From: Daucus carota subsp. sativus
Taxonomy: Eukaryota > Streptophyta > Magnoliopsida > Apiales > Apiaceae
Assembly: GCF_001625215.2 (NCBI RefSeq)
Contig: NC_030389.2
Span: forward strand, 35,267,454-35,331,453
DNA length: 64,000 nt
Direction: 5' to 3'
Shown: positions 54,601 to 64,000 of the stretch, one piece after another
Numbering within the stretch: position 1 is the stretch's first letter
Layout of the letters: each line of letters begins with the position of its first letter
The notes under the pieces: model-generated
Databases searched by the model: none
The model's input: the letters and a program-made list of their open reading frames with translations, nothing else
Told to the model about the DNA's origin: nothing
Position numbers and translations under genes: made by a program

Positions 54601-55336
54601 CTAAAGTCTAATTACAGTCTTATTATGAAGGATCAGATCTCCAAATTAAGATAATTAGTAATTATTGGTTGTCATTTATCTGCAGGTGAATATTAAAATT
54701 GCCCTCGACGAAGTCCAGAATGATCAATCAGTTTGGAAGCGTTGGTTTAAACGAGCAGAGAAGGAAACAGATATTTGGAAATGTAATAAAACCACCCCAG
54801 GTAAACGAAAGAATAAAGATGTTAAATTTGAGGTAGAGAAAAAAGATTTAGAGCAAAAAATGCATAAACAGAGGAGAGAAGATCTAGAAAGATATAAAAC
54901 GAGGACCAACACCCAGATATTAGTTACTGCCCTTATAACGACAGTAACTTTTACAGTAGGATTCACGATGCCAGGTGGTCTCCATCAAAGTGGAGAGGTT
55001 GGAGAAGGTTTGGTTGTTCTGTCTAGAAGGAGAGCTTTTAACATCTTCATGATGTCAGATGCATTAACTCTGCTAATGTCAACGTCTTCATTGTTCTTAT
55101 ACTTCCTTGAATCAATGAATGATGATCTCCACCAAGTTTCACTACTCAATACCTCATCAACCGTGCTCAACATTCTTTCTATTATGGGGATGATGTTGAC
55201 CTTCATTTCAGGAACATACGTGGTCTTATCCGACTCCCCGGCTCTAGCCATTGCTGTGTGCATTACTGGTTCCCTCTTCTTTTTTCTTATTCCTTTTCTG
55301 TGGATTATCAAGAGAGCATATAATCAATTTTCTTAA
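45619..55336 (+). CDS. Ankyrin-repeat PGG-domain membrane protein, 10 exons (ACD6/ITN1-like)
   Basis: Exons by GT-AG rule: 45619-46210, 46326-46974, 47987-48625, 48751-49359, 49644-50156, 51420-51973, 52210-52975, 53154-53525, 53774-54363, 54686-55336. Every junction phase agrees. Without the 1-bp insertion in exon 2 the chain would be 1,977 residues, far longer than typical members (about 500-750). Exons 1-4 each carry ankyrin repeats (ETILH...TALHLA...TALH.AV...TPMYIAVE). Exon 5 is a linker with one repeat and exon 6 has more ankyrins. Exons 7-9 repeat that order. Exon 10 has a Lys/Glu-rich coil, the PGG core NTQILVTALITTVTFTVGFTMPGG and about four membrane helices. The family acts at membranes, often in defence or stress signalling. 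Exon 2's frame breaks near 46898 (TGA/TAG soon after). Splicing to two genes is an alternative. Confidence 0.75.
46326..46974 (+). other. Exon 2 of the ankyrin-PGG gene, frameshifted
   Basis: Begins after tttttgtag with AKSPGGSLYKIM. It is nearly a copy of exons 3 and 4. Near 46897 it reads tctcgtacaac where exon 3 has tctctacaac: one extra base, giving a premature stop at about 46940-46942. Exon 2 starts and ends in phase 1, so leaving it out of the mRNA restores a 1,761-residue frame. Confidence 0.75.
47022..47899. mobile_element. Mutator-like non-autonomous element in intron 2
   Basis: 878 bp with inverted ends GAGTTAATTGCAAA extending over 100 bp with mismatches, and a perfect 9-bp target duplication ttttgttat (47013-47021 and 47900-47908), diagnostic of Mutator-like elements. 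The homologous intron 3 (48626-48750) has the uninterrupted site. No transposase. Confidence 0.9.
47987..48625 (+). other. Exon 3 of the ankyrin-PGG gene
   Basis: 213 codons, phase 1 at both ends. Begins AKSPGGSLYKIVDSDALYAAAIARDADAIAALEM. High identity to exons 2 and 4, and shared flanking intron sequence, show tandem duplication of an exon-plus-intron unit. Confidence 0.8.
48751..49359 (+). other. Exon 4 of the ankyrin-PGG gene
   Basis: 203 codons, phase 1 at both ends. Same module as exons 2 and 3 but lacks the PPSPHDDNTDDDNPV acidic insert between ankyrins. Confidence 0.8.
50177..50387. mobile_element. Stowaway-like MITE in intron 5
   Basis: CTCCCTCTGTTTTT after TA at the left and a degraded complement (aacaaaaggaa, then TA) at the right. 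Interior includes 'ccggtcaaaacacttaaaag' as in the Stowaway at 41827. Confidence 0.65.
50645..50974. mobile_element. MITE in intron 5
   Basis: 330 bp with inverted ends AAAG(T/C)(C)GTTCGATTCGACCCTC. Non-coding. Target duplication not clear. Confidence 0.6.
52210..52975 (+). other. Exon 7: junction between the two ankyrin modules
   Basis: Opens VQIKLVIDGLHP, in the place where exon 10 opens VNIKIALDEVQ, then leaves the PGG-exon pattern and becomes another ankyrin exon (ETILHVESKKGDIENVRLIVSEF...). It looks like a fusion of the start of a PGG exon to an ankyrin exon, joining two former genes or modules. Confidence 0.65.
54686..55336 (+). other. Exon 10: PGG domain and membrane helices
   Basis: 216 residues plus TAA. 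Basic coiled stretch (KKDLEQKMHKQRREDLERYK), PGG core around 54905-54978, then hydrophobic helices ending FFFLIPFLWIIKRAYNQFS. This is the normal C-terminus of plant ankyrin-PGG proteins. Confidence 0.85.
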
Positions 55337-55805
55337 ATCAATTTTCAATTTTCAATATTTTCAATAATTGAGTATGCATGTTGTTATTTCCAATAATTTC
55401 TTAAATCAATTTTCAATTTTCATGGTGTGTTGTATACAATTCCAAAATCAAGTGATAGATAGTGGTGTACTGTAAATCTGTACTTGATACACGTTTAAGG
55501 ATCTTAACAGTAAGTAATATATGCTAAAAATGTCTGTTGTGTGATTTCAACTGGTCTTGGTTTCCATGTTTTATGTTGTTCTGTAATATTGTGCATGAGA
55601 CTCTAAGTTCTATCCAAACATGTGTAATGTTGTTCATGATTTATCTTTCAAATCTCATGACTATTTTGAAGAAAAAGAGTGTTATTAGTCTCCCCTTTCA
55701 ATAGAGAAAAAGGACCCATATACCACTTTGTTTTGCCAATACAGCAATAACCGGATCTATTTGTAATTTGTAATTTCTTTTGAAACCATTCTCCCAAGCA
55801 GAAGA
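55337..55805. other. Ankyrin gene 3' flank merging into SOT 3'-flank sequence
   Basis: From about 55517 the sequence is the SOT 3' flank (compare 32320-32520), then the 'gttttgccaatacagcaat' block and a scrap of SOT-6-like relic. No gene. Confidence 0.5.
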
Positions 55806-55842
55806 AAATTTATGTTTTATTGACCAAATAAAACATAAATTT
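55806..55842. repeat. Perfect 16-bp palindrome arms, 5-bp loop
   Basis: AAATTTATGTTTTATT (55806-55821), loop gacca, then its exact reverse complement (55827-55842). The left arm and loop match the SOT-6 relic near 26832-26853; the right arm does not, so it was created at the junction. Confidence 0.9.
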
Positions 55843-56684
55843 CAATTGTCAATTGTCAAAAAGAATTTCAACCCCGTGAAAATGATATCTTCCTTGTTAC
55901 ATCCCCAAAATCCGGCACTACCTGGCTTAAAGCTATCCTTTATGCATTGGTGAACCGCGAAGCCCACCCTCCTCAGGATCCTCACCATCCTCTACTTAGT
56001 AAAACTCCCCATCAGCTTGTTCCTTTTCTCGAATTTCTTCATCCCTCTGAGTATGACTCCGTTGGCAACTCCTCAGACAGTAGCACCAGGATCTTAGCAA
56101 CTCATGTTCCATTAGGTACCCGTACCCTCCCAAAAGCCATAACCGGTGAATCTAGTTCATTAAACTGTAAAATAGTTTACCTCTGCAGGGACATCAAAGA
56201 CAACTTTGTTTCACTCTTTCACTTTGGCAAGTATAGTATGAAAACCTCTCCCATCTCTTTGGAAGACGCCTTTGATTTGTACTGTAAGGGAATCAGTCCT
56301 GGTGGACCGATTTGGGATCAAATTTTGGGATATTGGAAAGAAAGCTTGGTAAAGCCACATAAGGTGCTGTTTATGAGGTATGAGGATATGAAGAAAGAGC
56401 CTCAGTTTCAGCTGCGGCGTCTTGCACATTTTCTTGGAAAACCCTTCTCCCAAGACGACGAAAATTTATGTTTGCCTGATCAAATTATAAGTTTGTGCAG
56501 TTTTGACAGCATTAGGAAGCTAGAGGTAAATAAAGCTAAAAACGCCGCACAGGGTTTTAGCAATGCTGCATTTTTCCGGAATGGTGTGGTTGGAGACTGG
56601 AAAAATTATTTATCTGCAGATATGTCTTCTAGGCTAGACCAAATTACAGAAGAAAAATTCCGGGGTTCTGGATTATCAATCTAA
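55843..56684 (+). pseudogene. 5'-truncated cytosolic sulfotransferase (SOT-10)
   Basis: Frame open from about 55843 (…NCQKEFQPRENDIFLVTSPKSGTTWLKAILYALVNREAHPP) to TAA at 56682-56684. It includes the P-loop, ATHVP histidine, YLCRDIKDNFVSLFHF and FFRNGVVGDWKNYLSADMSSRLDQITEEKFRGSGLSI. The first 50 or so codons and any start are absent; sequence before the junction is unrelated. A 6-bp duplication inserts two residues (LGTRTLPKAI). The catalytic part is clean, so the only obvious lesion is loss of the 5' end. Rescue by an upstream exon or start cannot be excluded but none is visible. Confidence 0.8.
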
Positions 56685-57184
56685 GATATCATCAGCATTT
56701 ATGTGATTCTGAGCGTTGTTTCCATCTTTTTTGTTGTTCTGTACTACTGTTCTCTGTTGTTTGTGACTTCTATTTGTTCAAATAAAACTCTGCATTATGT
56801 GCAATCGATGTAAGGCCTTCCGCAGGAGAAATGCCCCAGATGCTATAAAACCCACAAGTACTTTCCAAGATAACAATGTTGGGAGAAATGGCCCCAAATA
56901 TCATTAACGCCGGATAATCCAACGTTTTGATTTTCAAAAGAAAACGCTAGATCGTATTGTGTTTAGATCTGAAAAACTCTACAAAACACAACACTATTTG
57001 GCGTTTTAGGAGCAAAACTCCACATGAAATAGCGTTTAGGGTTTCAAAACGCTAGATCATGTAGCGTTAAGAAGAAAAAGAGGATAAACGCCAGACGATC
57101 GTGTAGGTCGAGGCTATCTTCTCCGGCACTGGTATTTGGGGCCATTTTCTTGAATATTGTGACGGTGAGGGCCAACATCCTTAC
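56685..57184. other. SOT-10 3' flank
   Basis: No gene. 56905-57070 carries the 'cgctagatcg...aaacgct' repeat block found after other SOTs. Confidence 0.4.
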
Positions 57185-57699
57185 CATAGTTACCCGGTTC
57201 GCGGGTCGACCCATGGATCCGTGAACTGGATCGTTCGTACCGGAACACGGGTCGAAGTCGATCCGGATCGCCATGGGTCGCGTTCCAGTTCGCCATTTCC
57301 GGCGAACCCATCTGTTTTGTTCCGGCGGCTTTAAAACTGAAAAAAAAAGGGAAGAAAAAGGATGATGGGTTGGGACCTGCAAATCGGTGAGGAAAAAACG
57401 GAGTGTTTCATATGTATATATGAATGTTTGGAGAAAAAATGAAGACGGCGCGGGAAGAAGATGAAGTGGGATCTGGGAATGTGGGAGAGAACTCAGAGAA
57501 GACGAGGCAGAGAAGACGAGGCTGCTTATACCAATGTAATATAATAATTATTGGTCAATGACTCAATGACTCTTAGTTGTACTGAAGTTCTTTTTACTTT
57601 TTTCTTTATTATTATTGTTTTTTATTCGATGTATGTAACGTGGCTTATTCAAATTTTATACTAACGAATTACTCATTTTTCATTTTTCATTTTTTATTA

Positions 57700-57936
57700 C
57701 TACTTCCGTCTCAAATTAGATGACCTCGTTGATTTTGGGCATGTAACTTTAGGTGCATTGACCGTTTACTTCCGAAATTTATTTTTTTATTTTTTCTTTT
57801 GTAAATAAAAATTTCATATTTAAATATTTATTTGCAAAAATAAAATTTTAAAAATAAGTCATGTAGCTATGCGGTCAATGAACCTTAAATTTTGTGGCCA
57901 AAGTCAAAGGGGTTATCTAATTTATGATGGAGGGAG
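57700..57936. mobile_element. Stowaway-like MITE inside the hAT element
   Basis: TA-flanked (57698-57699 and 57937-57938), ends ctacttccgtctc and the complement of gatggagggag, with 'ggtcaatg' and 'aaagtcaaa' blocks. Shows the hAT copy has stayed in place long enough to be hit, or moved with it. Confidence 0.75.
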
Positions 57937-59493
57937 TATTGCTAAAATGAATTTATTAAGGTCAACTTACTATGACGGTGATCCACTATCATTTATCTTA
58001 CCTATTTTTGTTTCGGTTGATCTTTATCCAATTTAAATTAATTTCAAATTTTAATACTTATAAAAATATTAGTTTTGGTTAATCAGATCAATTTATATAC
58101 TGTGCATATGCTCTTTCAATAAATTAATGACCGATATTAATTATAAAAATTAAACATACGATTATGGATCAAACAAAACAAATGACAGTAGCTTATTTAT
58201 TTTTTCAATTTTATTCATAAAAATAAAACTATCATAAATTTTAATTGTATTAAATTAAAATACAGCATTGAAATGATAATATTTAAGCAATAAATATTAC
58301 AAATACGAGTATGATTCAAGTTCATGAAAAAAATAAAATATAAAATATAAAATTGAAAATTTAGTGCCCGAACACAAGAGTATATGATATTGAAAATTCG
58401 GTACCAGTACCCAAACACAAGAGTACATGGATATATTAGTGTCTCGTTTAGATTTTCAATATAAATACACAGCAGTGCGTCACAATGAAAGTACATGGAA
58501 GAAATACATAAAATATTAAAAACATATTAACTTTATAATATGTTTAGTTTTACATTTTATAACAAATAAAAATAATTTAATTATTAAAAACTAAATTTTA
58601 CAATACATACAATTGTCAATATATTAATACACTTATACATATATACACGATATTAATATATTAGTATCAAGTTACTGTCACCAAAATAGTACACAAACCA
58701 AAATTCGGGTCGGATATGAATTTAAGTATTTTTACACGAATGTACACGTCATGGTTCATTCTCAAGTCTAAGTGGTACATTCTCAAGTATAAGTATATGA
58801 TCACGAAAATATTATAGGTATCGACGATAAAATAGACTAGTACAGTCATTCTGATTAAATCATATATGATCACGAAATATATTTAAATAATCCACTACGT
58901 TCTACACCAAAAAAATGTAATACAATAATATAAAATATATTTTTACTTTTAAAATGTATCAACCGAGACTAGCACATTACTTGTGGTTTAAATCGTGATA
59001 TACACACTGTGAAGTATATGATCACGAAAATGTATTTAGATAATGCACTACACAAAAAATAATGTGGTACAATAATTCAGAATAGCCGAGTCATGGTGAT
59101 TTAAATCGTGATATACAGACTATGAAGTATATGATCACGAAACTAATATAAATAATACAATAATAATGTATCATGAAAAATAATATAAATAATACAATAA
59201 TTAACGTGTAGATTTAAAAAAAATTAATTAAGATGTCATTTAAATACAAAGCTCTCTCTTTTGTCATATAAAAAAAATGCACATCTAAAAAACACATCAA
59301 GAAAAACAAAATATACAGGAATTGATCCGTTTTGTCTCTTGCTCTTCCTGTACATGTTCCCAGGACATGAATTAATTATAGAGTTTAATAACCAAAAACC
59401 AAACAAATTATATATACACGTCCATACTCTATTCCATATTCACCTAAACCTCTGAAACCTACACAGTACACACACAAAAATCTCTCTCCTCTA
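57937..59493. other. hAT 5' non-coding region
   Basis: A+T-rich; repeated 'gaagtatatgatcacgaaa' motifs near 59010-59040 and 59120-59145. Presumably contains the transposase promoter; a short pyrimidine/CT leader lies just before the ATG (ctctctcctcta). Confidence 0.5.
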
Positions 59494-61692
59494 ATGGCTT
59501 TTGGAAGAGGAAGAAAACGTCCTCATGAACAAATCTCACGCAGTGAAAGTGATCAAGACATCGAGGAAAATCAGTATGAAGAACCAAATCCAACAGAGGA
59601 AACCCCAACCGACGGTGATGAGCCTAATCCAGCACTCAAACCCTTACTTTCAGAAGTTGAATTTCAGGCTAAGGCAACTGGAAAAAACCCCGGAGGAGCA
59701 AAAAAGTGGATTTGTAAGCACTGCAAAAAAGGTTTCACCAGTTCATACACAAGAATTCATTACCACTTTCTTGGTGCTCCACCTGGAAAAAAAGCACAGA
59801 TTCAAAGATGCCCTGTTTTGATGACAAATAAGGGAGAGTTAGAAAGAGTAAGAAAAATAGTTGCTGATGCAGAAGACAAAGGCATTTCCCCAAGTCTCAA
59901 GTCATCTACAATCGGTAACTCAATGAAAGCTTCACCAAATGAGAAAAATATAGCAGATTCTTTTCGCTCGATGGAACGACATTCGGTAGACTTGCTTGTC
60001 GAGAAAGCATTGTGTGCCAATGGCATTCCCTTTAATGTCCTTAGAAGTCCAGACTTTGTTGAAATGGTGAGAGGAATCAACCATGCTCCCAAGGATTATA
60101 AACTGCCATCATATGACAAAGCAAGGACCACACTGCTTGATGAATGCAAAAGGGATATCGAAAAAAAATTGTTGCCGCTGAAAGACACTTGGTACACTCA
60201 TGGTGTCTCTATTATTTCTGATGGATGGGCCAATATAAAGCATAAACCACTTCTCAATGTCATTGTCTCCAATAGTCGTGGTTCTATGTTTTTATATGCT
60301 GAAAATTACGAAGGTACGTTAATATGATTGCAATATGGCATATTAGTAAAGGTTGATATATAGGTAAATTACTTAAATAAACCTGCCTTGTTTCTTTTTC
60401 CAGGAGTAGAGAAAACTGGAAAAGAGATTGCAGCATTTTTGCTTAAAGCAGTGGAAGACATCGGGCCTTCGTATGTTCTCCAAGTTGTTACCGACAATGC
60501 TGCAAACTGTAAGGCAGCCGGAAGAGAGATTTCAAAGGTACATAAGCATATTTTTTGGTCCCCCTGCGTGGCACATACTCTTAATTTAATCTTTAAGGAT
60601 ATTGCCGAAAAGTTTACTTGGATGCGAGATACATATAAAAGGGCAAAAGAAATAGTTAATTTTTTCAATAATCACTCACATGCCCTGGCAATGTTTAGAA
60701 CACGTAGTGAACTTGAATTACTCAAAGTGGCCAAAACCAGATTTGCATCTCATTTTACTTTATTAAGGAGAGTAAACAAGTGTCGGGAAGCTCTGGCTAC
60801 CACTGTGGTTTTAACTGCTTGGAAGGAATGGGTTAAAAAAAGTGAAGTAGGAGTAAGGATGCTTGCCGAAGAGATTGTTGCAACAATTGGAGATGAACAC
60901 TTTTGGGAAGAGGTAAATAATATACTAGCCATAACCAAACCGATATATTTAATGGTTAAATTTTCTGATGGTGAGGGACCAAAAATGGGAGAGATATATG
61001 AGAGGATGGATTGCATGTTAGGAGAAATAAGTGATGCCATGAAAAATGGAGAGCATGCCAATGATCATTTTCAAATGCAAGAAATTTTAGTTAATCGTTG
61101 GGAGAAAATGAATATTCCTATGCATTGCTTGGGTTTTTCACTTAATCCCCATTATTATGATGCAAATTACTTGAGAATGGAAGCTCCGGGTGGTATGCCT
61201 AGGCGTCCTCCAAATCATGATTTAGAAGTTGTTAACGGGGTAATGGCAGCCTTAGAAAGAATTGGTGAAGATGCTACTGAAACAACACTTTTGCGTAGAC
61301 AACTCTCGAGATTCCAAGTGAAAGAAGGAATTTTTGGATCACCGGCTGCGAGAATTGATGCTGTGTCCATGAGTCCAATTTCGTGGTGGTCAACATATGG
61401 TTCGGAAACTCCGGAATTGGCTGATATTGCAGTCAAGATTTTGGCACAACCAATCAGTAGTTCATCAGCGGAAAGAGCTTGGAGTACGTATTCATATATT
61501 CACAATGCAAAACGGAATCGGCTCAATGCTACAAGGGCTGATAAACTGGTATTCATTCATTCCAATGTCCGTCTTCTATCTCGTTGTTCCGAAAGCTATA
61601 AACAAGGGTCGTCAAGGAAATGGGATGTCAATCCAGAGAACACCCACTTGGAAGAGTCTGCCATCCGACTTGAAGATCAAAACTGGGAGTAA
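59494..61692 (+). CDS. hAT-family transposase (BED zinc finger, DUF659, hAT dimerisation)
   Basis: Two exons, 59494-60313 and 60404-61692 (GTACGT donor, ttttccag acceptor), give 702 residues in frame. A BED-type zinc finger spans about 71-106 (KKWICKHCKKGF...RIHYHF...RCPV). A DUF659/RNase H-like core follows with SDGW (Asp 243) and VVTDNAANC (Asp 304), then SPCVAHTLNLIF, and the C-terminal dimerisation region around 629-665 with SSAERAWS (Glu 630). These are candidates for the catalytic D-D-E. The protein would cut and paste its own element in the nucleus. Lack of stops and full-length domains suggest function. It lies inside hAT ends with an 8-bp duplication, so it is a transposase, not a domesticated host gene. 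Confidence 0.9.
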
Positions 61693-62249
61693 ATTGAAGT
61701 TTATTAAATTCAATGTTGTTTGGGACATCTTGCTATTTATCTTGGTTTTTGTTTGGATCGTTTTCTTGAGTGATAATGCTGTCAACTCTGAATGTTTAAG
61801 TATTATAGTTTGGACTTAATACCCTTTATTATATCATGCTCATTCTGGTGTTAAAATCTTGTTTGCCTTTGTCTTTTCTATATGTTTGCCTTTGCCAATA
61901 TGTCTGTTTTAGCACATGAGCAAGTACTGAGTAGTAACATGTTGAAGCTGAAACTTAAACTTGGACCTGTAACTTGTATTAACATTCCTCAGAACTCAGA
62001 AGTTCTACATTTCATGTAATGTATTAATAAACTAAATACTAGCATAAACATAATTGTTGTATTAAACTATGAGTCTAAATGATTGCTGAAATATATAATT
62101 TTTTAAAAAAAATTATGATAAAAAAGGGATCCTCCTTTCGATCCGCGAACCCGATTCACGGCTCGTCGTACCCGATTCACTCGAGGTAACGTCCCACGTA
62201 CCCGTACTCGAACCACGTTCCCGATCGACCCGCGATCCGTGCAACTTTG
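61693..62249. other. hAT 3' non-coding region
   Basis: 3' untranslated sequence then GC-rich subterminal repeats (62125-62249) matching inverted repeats at 57190-57300. Confidence 0.6.
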
Positions 62250-62440
62250 ATCCTTACTCCTGTACGTTTCATAGTTTCTCCGAAACTTTTTAATATGTCA
62301 AATCTCACCAAATTTTGGTATTTTGTTATTCAGTGCTTCTAATGTTCCACTAGAACGGGGTTTTGTTTATTAATAAAAGGTATAGATCGGCACGGGATAT
62401 GTAGGAGTACTAGTTCCCCCACTGGTATTTAATACTGACA

Positions 62441-63451
62441 ATGTACTATGGTCCTATTATGGATCAACCTCTCCACCAGCAGGTCAACGATGAGAATTTC
62501 CACAGCCAAGAATTTAAGGATCTCCTTTCATCCTTACCGAAAGAGAGAGGCTTAGCTCCAACCTACTCGTATCAATACCAAGGATTCTGGTACTCGCCTT
62601 TAGCTTTGCGAGGTGTTACTAACTGTCAAAAGCATTTTCATCCTCGCGAAAATGATATATTCCTTGTTACTGCCCCTAAATCCGGCACCACCTGGTTAAA
62701 AGCCATTCTCTATACGTTGATCAACCGTGAAGCCTACCCTCCACAGACTCCTAGCCATCCTTTGCTTAGCAAAACGCCTCATCAGCTCGTTCCTTTTTTT
62801 GAAACACTTGATCCCTCTGAATATGATGCAGTTTGCAATTCCTCAGACAGCAGGACTAGGATCTTTGCTACTCATATTCCAGTAGATAGCCTCCCAAGAT
62901 TCTTTACGGATGACTCTACCTCATCAAACTGCAAAATCGTTTACCTTTGCAGGGACATAAAAGACAACTTTGTTTCCCTCTTTCACTTTGCCAACAAGGT
63001 CAACATGAGGCCGTCTCCCATTTCATTGGCAGATGCCTTCGAGTTGTTCTGCAAGGGAATTAGTGCAGTTGGACCGATATGGGATCAGATCTTGGGATAC
63101 TGGAAAGAGAGCCTGGAAAAGCCACATAAGGTGCTTTTCATGAGGTATGAGGAGATGACAAATGAGCCCCGGTTTCAGCTCAGGCGTCTTGCGCATTTTC
63201 TTGGGAAACCTTTCTCTTTAGAGGAAGAAAACACGGGTGTTCTTGATCAAATCATCAGTTTGTGTAGTTTTGACACTATGAGCAAACTAGAGGTTAATAG
63301 CACTGGGATTTTGAAGCATGGTATAAGCAATAGTTCATTTTTTCGGAATGGCTTGGTTGGAGACGGCAAAAAATATCTAACTGCAGATATGGCTTCTAGG
63401 TTAGACCAAATTACAGAAGAAAAATTTCATGGTTCCGGGCTATCTTTCTGA
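62441..63451 (+). CDS. Cytosolic sulfotransferase, full length (SOT-11)
   Basis: 336 residues from MYYGPIMDQPL (ATG 62441; a second in-frame ATG at 62459 would give MDQPLHQQ). Contains P-loop PKSGTTWLK (79-87), catalytic His in ATHIP (145), CRDIKDNFVSLFHF with Arg 171 and Ser 179, and the C-terminal PAPS motif as FFRNGLVGDGKKY (from residue 300). It is more diverged from the array copies than they are from one another and has no promoter foldback. Odd point: the motif normally reads RKGxxGDWKN; here Lys is Asn and the Trp is Gly. The Lys-to-Asn change occurs in SOT-10 too; the Trp change is unique. The frame is otherwise clean, so this is a probable gene of uncertain activity. Confidence 0.88.
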   Translation: MYYGPIMDQPLHQQVNDENFHSQEFKDLLSSLPKERGLAPTYSYQYQGFWYSPLALRGVTNCQKHFHPRENDIFLVTAPKSGTTWLKAILYTLINREAYPPQTPSHPLLSKTPHQLVPFFETLDPSEYDAVCNSSDSRTRIFATHIPVDSLPRFFTDDSTSSNCKIVYLCRDIKDNFVSLFHFANKVNMRPSPISLADAFELFCKGISAVGPIWDQILGYWKESLEKPHKVLFMRYEEMTNEPRFQLRRLAHFLGKPFSLEEENTGVLDQIISLCSFDTMSKLEVNSTGILKHGISNSSFFRNGLVGDGKKYLTADMASRLDQITEEKFHGSGLSF

Positions 63452-64000
63452 CATATTAGAATGCTGCTGCAGTAAATATGTGGTTTCAGAGTTTTTTTTC
63501 AGTATTTCTTGTTCTTCAGTGTTTTCTGTTAGTGAATCAAATTTGTTAATCTATCTACGCATGTGTATTCAAACACAATCTCCTCTGGTGTTTTCAGATT
63601 CATTCCCATGTGCATTTTCATGTAAAAGTTATTTATATAGATCTGTAATATAAGAACAAAACAGATTCTCCTAGCGACGTAAAAAATGAGTAATAACCAA
63701 AATATAGATGATAGAGCTCAAAAATTAATTCATGAAAAAGACCAATTTGTCATGTATATGCATATCTACATCTTGTGTTAATCAAGTGAGAAGGAACACA
63801 CCTAGGGGCTCCTTTGGTCTGCGGCCTCTGTATAGAGAAATGAAAAGGACATTTACGACTTGCGTACAATGATAATGAGATCTGAAGAAAAGAATATTGT
63901 CAGTGTCCATGATCTTGTTTGCAACAAGTGAGCACATAATCCTCCAAGAATTCGGTGAGCTGTGTTGCGTAGAACTCTGGATAATTTCTCATATGATCAA
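63452..64000. other. Downstream of SOT-11
   Basis: 3' flank to the window end. No gene or repeat recognised. Confidence 0.3.

Larger units (their letters stand above)
57185..62249 (+). mobile_element. Complete hAT transposon with transposase gene
   Basis: 5,065 bp flanked by a perfect 8-bp target duplication atccttac (57177-57184 and 62250-62257), the hallmark of hAT. The ends are short imperfect inverted repeats (CATAGTTACCCGG... and complement CAAAGTTGCACGG...) followed by GC-rich subterminal repeats of 'cgcgggtcgac' type in both orientations. It carries a two-exon transposase gene without visible lesions, so it may be or have recently been autonomous. A Stowaway MITE is nested at 57700-57936. 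Confidence 0.9.

Noticed and set aside
57044..57382. 112-codon minus-strand frame
   Set aside because: Overlaps the hAT terminal repeat and crosses the insertion boundary; an artefact of GC-rich subterminal repeats.

Overview
This is a plant nuclear DNA window, almost certainly from a eudicot. The evidence is intron-poor cytosolic sulfotransferase (SOT) genes in tandem, a plant ankyrin-PGG membrane protein gene with GT-AG introns, a nuclear tRNA-Asp gene, a plastid 16S rRNA scrap, and plant-type transposons (Ty3/gypsy, hAT, CACTA, Mutator-like, PIF/Harbinger, Stowaway, TRIM). The intergenic DNA is A+T rich. I cannot name the species.

Layout. 1-33.5 kb is a decaying tandem array of SOT genes. 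The repeating unit is a promoter block carrying a ~220-bp foldback, then an intronless SOT, then a conserved 3' flank. Of the array copies, one is cut by the window edge (1-294), two keep open frames (28116-29144 and 31339-32289) and the rest are pseudogenes or recombinant fragments (3842-4722, 17689-18673, 18836-19273, 20368-20520, 25988-27023, 30587-30981). A complete 11.8-kb Ty3/gypsy element (5309-17080, minus strand, target duplication ctggc) has landed in one foldback. A 4.06-kb terminal-inverted-repeat element (20878-24940) and a poly(A)-tailed retroposon (29123-29880) interrupt other units. 33.5-45.3 kb holds no convincing gene. It is layered with mobile DNA: a TRIM at 33813-34233, TA-bounded elements in microsatellites, a 1.16-kb foldback at 37780-38938, a plastid 16S fragment, three CACTA-type elements, and PIF/Harbinger-type and Stowaway MITEs. 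45.6-55.3 kb is one ten-exon ankyrin-repeat/PGG gene whose exon phases all agree. It has tandemly amplified exons and a duplicated linker-ankyrin module; exon 2 carries a 1-bp insertion. 55.5-64 kb returns to SOT sequence: a 5'-truncated copy (55843-56684), a complete hAT element (57185-62249, 8-bp duplication atccttac) encoding a 702-aa transposase, and an open SOT (62441-63451) with two changed residues in the PAPS-binding motif.

Working picture. The SOTs would transfer sulfate from PAPS to small hydroxylated molecules in the cytosol (flavonol or hydroxyjasmonate-like substrates are possible; substrate cannot be read from sequence). The ankyrin-PGG protein is of the ACD6/ITN1-like membrane class often tied to defence. 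They are neighbours, but nothing in the sequence shows a shared pathway. The strongest 'systems' here are evolutionary: birth and death of SOT genes by unequal exchange and transposon insertion, and exon-shuffle growth of an ankyrin gene by phase-1 symmetric exons.
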